A stretch of DNA of 64,000 nt from Planctomycetota bacterium (GCA_016207825.1 JACQZI010000008.1:1-64000); one strand, 5' to 3'; counted from the stretch's first letter, positions 7,464 through 16,123 are shown. A program made the numbers and translations. The notes: generated by a model from the sequence alone, not told the origin.

Positions 7464-10292
7464 TTACTCCCCGACCTTGGTTGGCGTGGTTTTGTCCGTA
7501 TAATCGTTCACTCCCAATTGCCCCGCGTCATTGAGTCCCCATGTCCAGATGGTTCCGTCATTTTTCAATGCAATATTATGCCGGCTTCCTGCGGATATCA
7601 TTGACCAACCCGTTGAATTGCCTATTTTCGTCGGGATAAGTTTTTCCGTTCCCTCGCCGCTGTCGCCCAGTCCCAATTGCCCGTGATTATTGAATCCCCA
7701 TGCCCATAATGTCCCGTCGTTCTTGGTGGCAATGGAATGATATTCACCGGCTGAAACCTTTGCCCAGTCGGAATCCATTCCCACGCGCGTCGGCGTGTTT
7801 CTGTTTGTGATGTCGTTCAATCCCAATTGACCGTCGTTATTAAGGCCCCAGGCCCATAATGTGCCGTCTGATTTTACGGCCAGGGTATGGTATTTGCCGC
7901 CGGCAATCATATTCCAGTTATTAGCGCTTCCGACCTGGTTTGGTGATGTTCTCTCTGTCCCGCTGCCGCTCGTGCCCAGGCCCAATTGCCCGTATTCATT
8001 ATTGCCCCATGCCCATAATGTCCCGTTGGTTTTTATGGCAAGGGTGTGATAACGCCCGGCCGCTATTTTCAGCCAGTTGGTTTCACTGCCCATTTGCGCC
8101 AGAATTGTTCGCCTGGTATAATCTCCTAATCCGAGTTGTCCGTATCCGTTATAACCGCATGCCCAGATCGAGTTGTTGTTTTTCCTGATGATGGAATGCA
8201 GTTCTCCTGCCGCGATATCGAACCAATCCGTTGAAGAAGGATTCGTTATTTGTTCCGGAGATGTTTTTTCCGCTCCGCTTCCCCAGATAATAAGCCCTAA
8301 CTGGCCGTCGCTGTTATATCCCCATGACCATAACGAGCCGCCTATTTTTACGGCCATGTTATGGTAGCTCGTGGCTAATATCGTATCCCAGTTATATAAA
8401 GTGCCGATACGTGTCGGCACACTTTTATTTGTTCCGGTCCCTTTGGTTCCTAGTCCCAGCTGGCCGTCATCGTTATCTCCCCACGACCAGATGCTGTTAT
8501 TGCTGGCGATTGCCACACAGTGGGAGTATCCGGCAGAGACTTTCAGCCAACTGCCGTTTGTGGTATTGCTGGAAGTGTTGGAAGCAGCGCTGTCCCCGAA
8601 TCCGTTATACGCCTTGACGAGATAATAATAGGTGGTCAACGGTGAAAGCCCGGTATTTGAATATGAAGTTACATTGGCGTCAAGCGTGGCGATTTGGGTG
8701 TAATTCCCGCTTGACCCGATTTTACGCCATATTTTAAACCCAAGTTCATTGGAAGAATTATCAAGCCATCCCAGGTTAATTTGCGAAAGCGATATTACCG
8801 TATTGCTCAAACTTGTCGGCGCGGCCGGAATCCCTGTTGCCGGTTCGGGCAAATCGCGGTCATCGGTGTCATCAAGTCCCAGTTGCCCCGAGTCGTTTTT
8901 ACCCCAGCTTGATATGGTCTTGTTGGTTTTTAGAGCCACTGAATGATAATCTCCGGTCGTAACATCTGCCCAGTTTGTTTCCGAGCCGACTTTTGTCGGA
9001 GCGGTTCGGCTTATGGTATCGCCCAGTCCCAATTGCCCGTAGTCGTTTGCTCCCCAGGCCCATAATGAGCCGTCGGTTTTTATCGCCATCGTATATCCGC
9101 TGCTTATTGAGACGGTTGCCCAGTTCGTATCGGTTCCCACCCTGGTGGGGATGGTTCGGCTTATGGTATCGCCCAGTCCCAATTGCCCGTAGTCGTTTGC
9201 TCCCCAGGCCCAAAGCGAGCCGTCTGTTTTAACGGCAATCGTATATCCCTTGCCTGCGACGGCGCTTGCCCAATCCGTATCGGTTACTACTTTGGTTGGT
9301 TCGGTGCGGCTTAAGGTGTCGCCCAAGCCCAGCTGTCCCGAATCGTTTTTGCCCCATGCCCACAGGGTTTTATCCGTCTTTATGGCAACAGTGTAGCTTT
9401 CCCCGGCGGAAACTTTATCCCAGTCCATATCATTTCCTATTTTGGTGGGGGAGTCTTCGTCATCCGTATTTCCCTTTCCCAATTGCCCCCAATCATTTTT
9501 ACCCCATGACCAGATGCTTTTGTCGTCTTTGACGGCAAGCGAGTGGAAATCGCCGGCGCTGATTATTTTCCAATCATTGTCAGTTCCAATTTGTGTCGGC
9601 TGTGTCTTTGTTAAAGTGTCGTTGGTTCCAAGTTGTCCAAAGTCGTTCCTGCCCCATGCCCATAAGGTGCCGAGTGTTGTCAGGGCGAGCGAATGGAAAT
9701 CCCCGGCGGCTGTCTTTGACCAGTTTGAAGCACTCCCTATTTTCGTGGGACTCGTCCTGTTATTGGCATCGCCCAGCCCTAATTCGCTGTAGGAATTATT
9801 TCCCCATGCCCAGATAGTCCCGTTAGTGGAAATTGCTAGGGTGTGCCCTCCGCCGGCGGCTACTTCTAACCAGGCGTCGTAAGTGGTTGCGTTTGCCTCG
9901 TTGGAATAATTACTGTAGCCGTAAGGGTTATAACTCCTGATTTTGTAATAATAATCGGTTGAAGGCATGAGCCCGGTATCCGAATAAGATGTCACGTTCG
10001 GCCCGACCGCCGCAATCTGTGCGTAAGTTCCTCCGGGCCCGGTCTTGCGTTCTATCTTGAATCCTGTTTCATCCAAAGAGGCATCTGTCCAGGAAAGGTT
10101 AATCTGCGATGTATTGACGGCGTTTGCGGCCAGTAATAACGGTGTGTTAGGGCCCGTGAGGGCTCCACTGCTTCCGGAAGCGGTGGTATCGTCATTGTCG
10201 TTGCTTTTGTTCCAGCAGCCTTTGGCACCGGTAAAAAAGGCAAGGGCAAATGAAAGAAGGAGAGTGATTCCTATTAATACGCGGTTTTTCAT
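7464..10292 (-). CDS. RCC1-repeat / fibronectin type III surface protein
   Basis: The 942-aa exported protein begins with a signal segment (KNRVLIGITLLLSFALAFFTG) and a Cys at about residue 26 (AKGC), a poor lipobox. Order: FN3 at about 48-138, seven 50-residue RCC1 repeats (SLWAWGxNDYGQLGLGD type) at about 139-475, a second FN3 at about 490-580 and seven more RCC1 repeats to the C-terminus. The repeats should form two seven-bladed propellers. Two neighbouring repeats share nearly identical DNA 150 bp apart (9003 and 9153), indicating recent duplication or gene conversion. Partner and function are unknown; adhesion or ligand binding is a guess. It ends only 12 bp from the convergent cstA. Confidence 0.85.
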   Translation of the reverse strand: MKNRVLIGITLLLSFALAFFTGAKGCWNKSNDNDDTTASGSSGALTGPNTPLLLAANAVNTSQINLSWTDASLDETGFKIERKTGPGGTYAQIAAVGPNVTSYSDTGLMPSTDYYYKIRSYNPYGYSNYSNEANATTYDAWLEVAAGGGHTLAISTNGTIWAWGNNSYSELGLGDANNRTSPTKIGSASNWSKTAAGDFHSLALTTLGTLWAWGRNDFGQLGTNDTLTKTQPTQIGTDNDWKIISAGDFHSLAVKDDKSIWSWGKNDWGQLGKGNTDDEDSPTKIGNDMDWDKVSAGESYTVAIKTDKTLWAWGKNDSGQLGLGDTLSRTEPTKVVTDTDWASAVAGKGYTIAVKTDGSLWAWGANDYGQLGLGDTISRTIPTRVGTDTNWATVSISSGYTMAIKTDGSLWAWGANDYGQLGLGDTISRTAPTKVGSETNWADVTTGDYHSVALKTNKTISSWGKNDSGQLGLDDTDDRDLPEPATGIPAAPTSLSNTVISLSQINLGWLDNSSNELGFKIWRKIGSSGNYTQIATLDANVTSYSNTGLSPLTTYYYLVKAYNGFGDSAASNTSSNTTNGSWLKVSAGYSHCVAIASNNSIWSWGDNDDGQLGLGTKGTGTNKSVPTRIGTLYNWDTILATSYHNMAVKIGGSLWSWGYNSDGQLGLIIWGSGAEKTSPEQITNPSSTDWFDIAAGELHSIIRKNNNSIWACGYNGYGQLGLGDYTRRTILAQMGSETNWLKIAAGRYHTLAIKTNGTLWAWGNNEYGQLGLGTSGSGTERTSPNQVGSANNWNMIAGGKYHTLAVKSDGTLWAWGLNNDGQLGLNDITNRNTPTRVGMDSDWAKVSAGEYHSIATKNDGTLWAWGFNNHGQLGLGDSGEGTEKLIPTKIGNSTGWSMISAGSRHNIALKNDGTIWTWGLNDAGQLGVNDYTDKTTPTKVGE

Positions 10293-10342
10293 ACAACCGA
10301 ATAACTTTGATTCCAGCTTCTGCCGCGGGGTATTCGGGATAT

Positions 10343-12508
10343 CTATTCCGCCGGTTCTTCTTCAGCTTGCTGGCTGGTTACATATTGGTCGAGGATTGCT
10401 TTATCGTCGCTGGCAATATCCAGGTAATACGCGGCTACCGTATAACGGCCTGTCGCTTTTGATTCGCTTATCCGTACCACGCGCATCATGCAATCTATTT
10501 TCGTATGGTGTTCGGGAACTTCCACATTCAGTTTGAGGATGCTTCCGATAGCCAATAATTCCTTGGTATCAAAGGAAATGCCTCCCGCGCTGATATCCGT
10601 TGCGACCGATTTGACCGGCTTGGCGGTGAGTTCCTCAGCGCTGTCCATGGATTTTTTATATACGGTATATTCAATCGGAATCCTGGAGCGGATTCTTTGG
10701 TAAGTCCGGGGTTTTATCGCGGTTGGCTTGGATTGCGGAGCCGGTGTTGCGACCTCTTCCGGTTCAGGCTTAGTTGCCTCTTTGGGCTTTTCCTCAACTA
10801 CTTCTTCAGCCGGGGTGACCCTCAAGACTTCCTCCGGCGTGGTTACGCCCTGGCTTACCTTTTCCCAGCCGTCCAGGCGCAGGGTTTTCATTCCGTATCT
10901 TAAAGCCACCCGGCGTATATCATCCGATGACGATTTGACGAGTATTAATTTCTTTATCGCTTCATTCAAAATCATTATTTCATAAAGGGCAGTCCGGCCG
11001 TGATAGCCGGTAAAATTGCATGTCTCGCACCCTTTGCCCCGGTAAACCGTTACCTGCTTTTTAGCCCTAAGCTCCCGCGTGATTTGGGCAACCACTTCCG
11101 GCAATACGGATTTATCTTCCTCGCGGCAGTCCGGGCAGATTACCCTGACCAGGCGCTGGGCGACAAAGGCTTCGACCGATGAGGCGATTAAATACGGCTC
11201 CACCCCCATATCAATCAAACGGGTAACACCTCCGGCCGCGTCGTTTGTGTGCAAGGTGGAAAAAACCAGGTGTCCGGTCAAAGCCAGGCGGATGGTGATT
11301 TCCGCCGTCTCAAAGTCGCGCACTTCGCCGACCATGATGACGTCCGGGTCGTGGCGCAGGATACTCCGCAGTCCCATTGCGAAAGTTAGCCCGATTTCCG
11401 GGTTTACCTGTATTTGCGTGATGCCTTCCATTTCGTATTCAACCGGGTCTTCTATGGTAATGATTTTCACTTCGTTAGTATTTAGTTTATTAAGGGAACT
11501 GTAAAGGGTGGTGGTTTTGCCGCTTCCGGTCGGTCCGGTGACAAAAATGATGCCGTGCGGTTTTTCAAGCAGGTTTTCTATTACTTTGGTGTCAACCGGA
11601 TTTAAGCCCAGGTCGCTTAAGTTATGGAGGAGCGTCATGGGTAATAACCTGATGACGATGCTTTCCCCGTAGGGCGTCGGGATAATCGAGATTCTTAAAT
11701 CCAGCGTTTCCTTATCCGTCTTGACGACACAGCGCCCGTCCTGGGGGAGCCGGCGTTCCACGATATTAAGGTTGGATATAATTTTTATGCGGGAGATTAT
11801 CGCGGAGAAAAAGTTACGGATGGCCGGGGGAACATTGGCGTCAAAAAGCACGCCATCCACCCGGTAACGCAGGCGAATCTTACCACGGTATGGCTCTATA
11901 TGGATATCCGTTGCGCGGCTCTTGTGCGCTTCCAGGATAATCTGGTTGACCAGTTTTATGACGGAGGCGTCTTCAGATGATTTTTCTATTTCTTCCACCT
12001 TGTCGCTGGTGATTTCCTGGGAGACCGGAATCGCCGTGCTCTGGGTCATTATTTTCTCGATTGTGTCTGCGGCCAGGCCGTAATACTTCTTTATGGCGTC
12101 CATTACCTCAAGGCGGCTTGCCAGGGAAAGGGCGATTTCATAGCCCAGGTTTAGGCGCATTTCGTCCTTGGTCCGCAAATCGTAGGGGATGGGGGAGGCG
12201 ATGGTCAGGATATTACGTTCCAGTTTTATCGGGATAAAACGGTAATGGGCGACGAAACGGATGGGTATCTTTTTAATCAGGCTTTTATCAATGGTAAAAT
12301 CACGCAGCTTGATTAACGGGATGGAATGCTGGGATGAGATTGTTTTAAGGACATCATCTTCCTTGACCGAACGCAGGCGGCTCAAGATTAAGACCAAGGG
12401 CTCCCCTGTCTGCTCGTGCTTTTTCATTGCCTCGTTAAGGATATCCTGGGAGATTACCCCCTGCTTTAAGAGTGTTTCGCCTAATGAAAGTTCTGAAGAA
12501 TTTGCCAT
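10343..12508 (-). CDS. GspE/PilB secretion ATPase with C-terminal PilZ domain
   Basis: The 721-aa product drives type II secretion or type IV pilus assembly. Domains: MshEN-type N-terminus (1-150), the GspE core with Walker A GPTGSGKT (325-332), the Asp/His boxes (TIEDPVEYEMEG, MVGEVRDFETAEI), and a tetracysteine zinc site Cys458/461 and Cys494/497. A Pro/Glu-rich linker (565-600) leads to a PilZ domain (604-710) with R605xxxR609 and D638xSxxG643, the residues that bind c-di-GMP. A C-terminal PilZ on PilB is unusual; c-di-GMP commonly acts on the MshEN domain. No other pilus genes are nearby. Most likely this is a pilus extension or secretion motor under second-messenger control. Confidence 0.9.
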   Translation of the reverse strand: MANSSELSLGETLLKQGVISQDILNEAMKKHEQTGEPLVLILSRLRSVKEDDVLKTISSQHSIPLIKLRDFTIDKSLIKKIPIRFVAHYRFIPIKLERNILTIASPIPYDLRTKDEMRLNLGYEIALSLASRLEVMDAIKKYYGLAADTIEKIMTQSTAIPVSQEITSDKVEEIEKSSEDASVIKLVNQIILEAHKSRATDIHIEPYRGKIRLRYRVDGVLFDANVPPAIRNFFSAIISRIKIISNLNIVERRLPQDGRCVVKTDKETLDLRISIIPTPYGESIVIRLLPMTLLHNLSDLGLNPVDTKVIENLLEKPHGIIFVTGPTGSGKTTTLYSSLNKLNTNEVKIITIEDPVEYEMEGITQIQVNPEIGLTFAMGLRSILRHDPDVIMVGEVRDFETAEITIRLALTGHLVFSTLHTNDAAGGVTRLIDMGVEPYLIASSVEAFVAQRLVRVICPDCREEDKSVLPEVVAQITRELRAKKQVTVYRGKGCETCNFTGYHGRTALYEIMILNEAIKKLILVKSSSDDIRRVALRYGMKTLRLDGWEKVSQGVTTPEEVLRVTPAEEVVEEKPKEATKPEPEEVATPAPQSKPTAIKPRTYQRIRSRIPIEYTVYKKSMDSAEELTAKPVKSVATDISAGGISFDTKELLAIGSILKLNVEVPEHHTKIDCMMRVVRISESKATGRYTVAAYYLDIASDDKAILDQYVTSQQAEEEPAE

Positions 12509-12827
12509 TATAATATTCCCTTTCGTAAGTAAGCTGATTTAGCAGATTGGGCTGATTTTTGGATATTATTTGGTTCCGCTTAATCCGCTCAATCCGCGTC
12601 CTAAAAGCATTTAATATAATTATCGGCTTTTGCGTCCATTATTATACATTAATCCCCAAAGTGGTCAAGTGTTTTTTTAGGCGGGCGTAATTAAGCTTGA
12701 CTTCGCCCTGAATAATGATATTCTACCGTGAAAAGAAACAGGACAAGAGTCAACTGGTTAATTAGTTAATTGGTTGATTAGTTAATCAAAATGATATCCT
12801 TGGAATTAAACGATAATAAGGCAAAAC
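12509..12827. other. Intergenic region between gspE and ung
   Basis: This 319-bp gap holds dispersed words of the GCTGATTTAGCAGATT / CGCTTAATCCGCTCAATCC type near 12533-12600 (related words at 15928-15955), a likely ung promoter (12697-12724) and a low-complexity tract of GTTAATTAGTTAATTGGTT type at 12756-12788. No additional gene is apparent. Confidence 0.5.
12697..12724 (+). promoter_or_regulatory. Putative promoter of ung
   Basis: TTGACT (12697-12702) and TATTCT (12719-12724) are separated by 16 bp, about 100 bp upstream of ung. Confidence 0.4.
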
Positions 12828-13544
12828 ATGAGCGATATGAGTTCTGAAATCAAATTGCATCCTTCCTGGCTTAGTCTGCTCAAAGATGAATTTGAGAAAG
12901 CCTATATGAAGGAATTAAAGCAATTCCTGGTGAAGGAAAAAGAGCGGAAGAAAGTGATATTCCCGCCGGGGAAACTGATTTTTAACGCGTTTAATTCAAC
13001 GCCATTCGACTCGGTTAAAGTGGTTATTCTGGGGCAGGACCCTTATCACGGACCTAAGCAGGCACACGGATTGTGTTTCTCCGTCCTGCCGGACGTGCCT
13101 TTGCCTCCGTCGCTGGTGAATATATTCGAAGAGATTCACCAGGATTTGGGCGTTCCGATACCGGACCATGGGTATCTCCAATCCTGGGCAGGGCAGGGAG
13201 TATTATTGCTCAACGCGATATTGACGGTTGAACGGAACCGTGCCGGCTCCCATCAAGGGCATGGCTGGGAGCAGTTTACCGACCGGGCGATTCAATTGTT
13301 AAATGAACGGCGCGAGGGGCTGGCCTTTTTATTATGGGGCAGTTACGCGCAGAAGAAGGGTGAGTTTATTGACCGGCAGAAACATTTGGTATTGGAAGCG
13401 CCGCATCCCTCGCCGCTCTCGGCACACCGTGGTTTCTTCGGCAACCGGCATTTTTCCCAGGCGAACGATTATCTGGCTAAACAAGGGCAAACCCCGATTG
13501 ATTGGCAACTGCCCCCGTTAAGCCAATTGCAGAATGCTGGTTAA
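12828..13544 (+). CDS. ung: Uracil-DNA glycosylase, family 1
   Basis: The 238-aa enzyme removes uracil from DNA to start base-excision repair. The water-activating motif GQDPYHG places the catalytic Asp at 71. The leucine-loop motif [13 protein letters not shown] gives His193, and [17 protein letters not shown] matches the family. Length is standard. A second ATG at 12837 would trim three residues; the ribosome site is weak for both. It is single-standing, with its own promoter upstream, just before an AT-rich accessory block. Confidence 0.96.
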   Translation: MSDMSSEIKLHPSWLSLLKDEFEKAYMKELKQFLVKEKERKKVIFPPGKLIFNAFNSTPFDSVKVVILGQDPYHGPKQAHGLCFSVLPDVPLPPSLVNIFEEIHQDLGVPIPDHGYLQSWAGQGVLLLNAILTVERNRAGSHQGHGWEQFTDRAIQLLNERREGLAFLLWGSYAQKKGEFIDRQKHLVLEAPHPSPLSAHRGFFGNRHFSQANDYLAKQGQTPIDWQLPPLSQLQNAG

Positions 13545-13659
13545 TAATCCTAATTCAGCTGATTTTTCTAGTCAAAATATTAGGGGAGTGGTTAATTTAA
13601 GTTGTTAGTTATCAGTTATTAGTTAACTCGGCGTCTCCGGAATTATATTGGTGTGAGAT

Positions 13660-13896
13660 ATGAAATATCTAGTTGTTTTATTGAATCATTTAGATTGGAT
13701 TATCGAATTGTTTTGTGGGGTTTATCTTTTGCTTGTGATATATAGGGTTTTACCCAGAAAGCCGAAAGACCCGAAGGCAATAGATTTATGGCTTAAGAAA
13801 TACGGAACATTAATGAAAATATTTGCTTTATTTCTGATAATACTTGGAATACTTCATTTTTTAAAGCAGTGTTTCGATATAAAGATAATTCCTTAA
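13660..13896 (+). CDS. Small two-helix membrane protein
   Basis: The 78-aa protein has two hydrophobic segments (about 4-26 and 52-70) separated by a basic loop (RVLPRKPKDPKAIDLWLKKYG), predicting a hairpin in the inner membrane. A GGTGTGAG ribosome site precedes the ATG. It is followed after 13 bp by the CPFCG protein, so the two may be co-transcribed. No family is recognised. The region is clearly more AT-rich than ung upstream, consistent with recent acquisition. Confidence 0.6.
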   Translation: MKYLVVLLNHLDWIIELFCGVYLLLVIYRVLPRKPKDPKAIDLWLKKYGTLMKIFALFLIILGILHFLKQCFDIKIIP

Positions 13897-13909
13897 AAAA
13901 GAAGAAACT

Positions 13910-14380
13910 ATGAAACAAACTTATTGTTGCGCTAATTTTCGGAAATACGTAAAAAAGAATAAGATAAAGCGGATTAAAAGCAAGCGTAGCTTTTCATTAT
14001 GGGCTGTTCCCAAAGCATTTGAATTATATCACTGCCCGTTTTGTGGAAAGTATAACGGGAAAGGTGATATCCATATTGATTTCGTGGCATTGCCTGTAAA
14101 GCAAAGGGAAGATGCTTTAAAGAAACTAAAACCTTTCCTCAAGACTAAAAAAGGGAAATATTGCTGTGGTAGATTTAAGGATGCGGTAAAGGAAGAAGAA
14201 TTTATCTCTGCATATAGGTATGGGAAAGGTATTGAGGAAACCTCATGGGTTATCCCGGGATTTTATCATTTATATTTCTGTCCGTTTTGCGGAACTTATA
14301 TCAAAGGACGCGGTTATGGCGTCCCTCCCGAACCATACAAAAAGGCTGACAGAGAAAAGCTAATAACGTTTGTTTCGTAA
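13910..14380 (+). CDS. Tandem-duplicated CPFCG zinc-binding-like protein
   Basis: The 156-aa basic protein consists of two homologous halves (about 1-75 and 76-156). Each half starts with a YCC-x(2)-F element (TYCCANF, KYCCGRF), continues to an aromatic W-x-hydrophobic-P segment and ends with a CPFCG knuckle (YHCPFCGKYNG, YFCPFCGTYIKG). Each half therefore carries a CC pair plus CxxC, suggesting one zinc per half. There is no signal peptide or membrane segment. I do not recognise a named family. Adjacent to the small membrane protein in an AT-rich accessory block; a role in nucleic-acid or toxin biology would be speculation. Confidence 0.6.
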   Translation: MKQTYCCANFRKYVKKNKIKRIKSKRSFSLWAVPKAFELYHCPFCGKYNGKGDIHIDFVALPVKQREDALKKLKPFLKTKKGKYCCGRFKDAVKEEEFISAYRYGKGIEETSWVIPGFYHLYFCPFCGTYIKGRGYGVPPEPYKKADREKLITFVS

Positions 14381-14449
14381 AGGATGGCGGAACCGTCTCT
14401 GATTCCCTAAAGCATAATAAAAAGTTGCTGTGTCACTGGATATTAAGAT

Positions 14450-15310
14450 ATGGATGCTAAAAAAGAGGTTAAAATTACTGATATAGATAAATACTTCCAG
14501 GAGTGGTTAGAACAATATATCAAGTGTTACGCAATTGGGCTTACAAAAATACAAAGCAACAAGAATATATCTGATTCGGTTTTGCTAGGCTCCGGCACTT
14601 TAATTAAAACACAGAATACTTATGGCATTCTTACTGCTCAACACGTAGCGGCCACCCTTAAAGATTCTAATGAATTAGGCCTTATTATATCAGAAATTGA
14701 GCATCGTCATATTGTTTTTATAAAGGATATTCTTGAAGTTGCTAAACCACTTGATTTATCAGATTATTCCCAAGGGCCTGATTTAGCGGTTATAATTTTA
14801 CCACCAGAGGCAATCGGTACATTAAAAGCAAAAAAATCATTCTTTGATATATCCTATAAACGAGAAAAAAGGCTAAAAGAAGCCGTAAATTATGAAGAAG
14901 GAGTATGGTTTATTTGTGGTTTTCCTGAGGAGTATACAAAAAAAGTATCTTCAACGCAGGGATATAATTATGCAAAAGAGTTTTATTGTATATGTGGCGA
15001 AACCCCTATACACCCAATACAAAAAGAACATATTAATGGTGATTATGATTTTGTAGAAGGCGGGGTTAATTATAATGTTGATAAAACATTACCTGGTAGT
15101 TGGTGTGGTATAAGCGGTGGTGGATTATGGCATTTGTTACTTAAAGAACAAGAAAACGGGTCTATTAATGTTGATGACACTATTTTGTCTGGCGTGATTT
15201 TCTATCAAACAGAAAAGAAAGAAAATAAGCGTTATATTAAGTGTCATGGTCACTATAGTATTTACGAAAAGGTCTATAAAGCAATAATACAAAAGTATTC
15301 CGATGGATAA
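14450..15310 (+). CDS. Trypsin-like serine protease fold protein
   Basis: The 286-aa cytoplasmic-looking protein (no signal peptide) has a recognisable chymotrypsin-type order of catalytic residues: His65 in LTAQHVAA, Asp111 in GPDLAVIIL and Ser222 in GISGGGLW. The spacing fits a two-barrel trypsin fold. Composition is AT-rich, like the preceding two genes. Intracellular trypsin-like proteins of this size occur as stand-alone proteases and as effectors in phage-defence islands; nothing here fixes which. The repeat array at 15333 starts about 20 bp after its stop codon. Confidence 0.65.
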   Translation: MDAKKEVKITDIDKYFQEWLEQYIKCYAIGLTKIQSNKNISDSVLLGSGTLIKTQNTYGILTAQHVAATLKDSNELGLIISEIEHRHIVFIKDILEVAKPLDLSDYSQGPDLAVIILPPEAIGTLKAKKSFFDISYKREKRLKEAVNYEEGVWFICGFPEEYTKKVSSTQGYNYAKEFYCICGETPIHPIQKEHINGDYDFVEGGVNYNVDKTLPGSWCGISGGGLWHLLLKEQENGSINVDDTILSGVIFYQTEKKENKRYIKCHGHYSIYEKVYKAIIQKYSDG

Positions 15311-15332
15311 TGTCTACTACATCTCACTCTCT

Positions 15333-15772
15333 TATCCACTCCCTGCCATGGGGTAGGATAGTGGGTGCCGGACTCATAGATACAGAGTACTATCCGGTAG
15401 GATACGGGATACTCTGGGGATATTACAGCTATACAGACGGCGTATCCCTGCATCACCGGATACCTATCCCAAGATTACAGAGTATATATCCTATGATTAG
15501 TAATGCCATATCCGTAGATGGCTAATGGCGTATCCCAAGATTACTAAGTATGTATCTGTAGATGACTAATACCGTATCCTGATATTACAGGGTACATATC
15601 TATGGATTAGTGACGGCATATCCGTAGATAACAGGATACCTATCCCTATATTACTAATAGTGTATCCGTAGATAACCCATAGCCTATCCCAATACTACTA
15701 ACGGGATATCCGTAGATTACAGAGTATATAGGGGTAGATATGGAGTAGGGTAGGAGTGGGGTATCCCCACCC
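15333..15772. repeat. 22-bp-period degenerate tandem array A
   Basis: Thirteen consecutive units start with TATC(C/T) at exactly 22-bp steps: 15443, 15465, 15487, 15509, 15531, 15553, 15575, 15597, 15619, 15641, 15663, 15685 and 15707. Further diverged units in phase extend to 15333 on the left (TATCC at 15333, TAGAT at 15377, TATTA at 15421) and 15751 on the right. The consensus is TATCC-N3-GATTACTAA followed by a variable tail of about 5 nt. Many units alternate GTAGAT and CAAGAT-like cores, giving a partial 44-bp super-period. No two units are identical. 22 is not a multiple of 3, so this is not a coding repeat. Confidence 0.92.
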
Positions 15773-15784
15773 CCAAAAAAGCCA

Positions 15785-15903
15785 ACTGCACCAAAAAGGC
15801 AGTTTTAACGCAATATAACGAGGATTCAGCCTGTTTTTGGATTTATTCAGATTTTTCACTGCACCAAAAACTCACTTTTGTGTGCACTTAACTGCACCAA
15901 AAA
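15785..15903. repeat. Three direct copies of ACTGCACCAAAAA
   Basis: ACTGCACCAAAAA occurs at 15785-15797, 15858-15870 and 15891-15903 within 120 bp, immediately after array A. The first copy is also part of a small inverted repeat AACTGC...GCAGTT. No gene overlaps. Confidence 0.7.
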
Positions 15904-15971
15904 CCATGTTTTTTGGGTATTTTGTAAGCTGATTAAGCAGATTTAGCTGATTAACCCTTTGTCCTCTGATA

Positions 15972-15989
15972 AATCTGTGTAATCTGTGG
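15972..15989. repeat. Dispersed AATCTGTGTAATCTGTGG word
   Basis: The same 17-18 nt word recurs at 49786-49802 and, as an inverted pair, at 61621-61677. It is a short interspersed word of unknown role. The stretch around it (15904-16057) otherwise shows only related words and a small GCCGGCAAGGCGGG-type palindrome. Confidence 0.6.
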
Positions 15990-16057
15990 CTTATATTGAG
16001 AATGGCATCAAATATACCTGCCTCGCCGGCAAGGCGGGTGCATTTTTATACCCATAG

Positions 16058-16123
16058 TTCCCTTTTTCAGTTGACAAAGTTCCCTTTTTGAGTTGACAAA
16101 GTATCGTGCTACAGTTGGCGCCC
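16058..16123. repeat. 22-bp tandem repeat with TTGACAAAG, possible transposon-end remnant
   Basis: Two 22-bp units differing at one position (TTCCCTTTTT-C/G-AGTTGACAAAG) start at 16058 and 16080, and a third diverged unit at 16102 keeps CAGTTGGC. Repeated transposase-binding sites of about this size are known at IS21-family ends, so this may be a solo IS end. No istA/istB is present. The unit also contains TTGACA, but no downstream -10 or gene on this strand supports a promoter. Confidence 0.5.

Noticed and set aside
15310-15525. 71-codon plus-strand frame inside array A
   Set aside because: It follows the repeat without codon periodicity (22 is not a multiple of 3) and has no ribosome site.
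15333-15772. Array A as a CRISPR array
   Set aside because: There is no identical repeat of 23-40 bp separated by unique spacers; conservation is short and spread within each 22-bp unit, and no cas gene is present.
16058-16101. TTGACA repeats as tandem promoters
   Set aside because: No -10 element or plus-strand gene follows; the next gene is on the minus strand.
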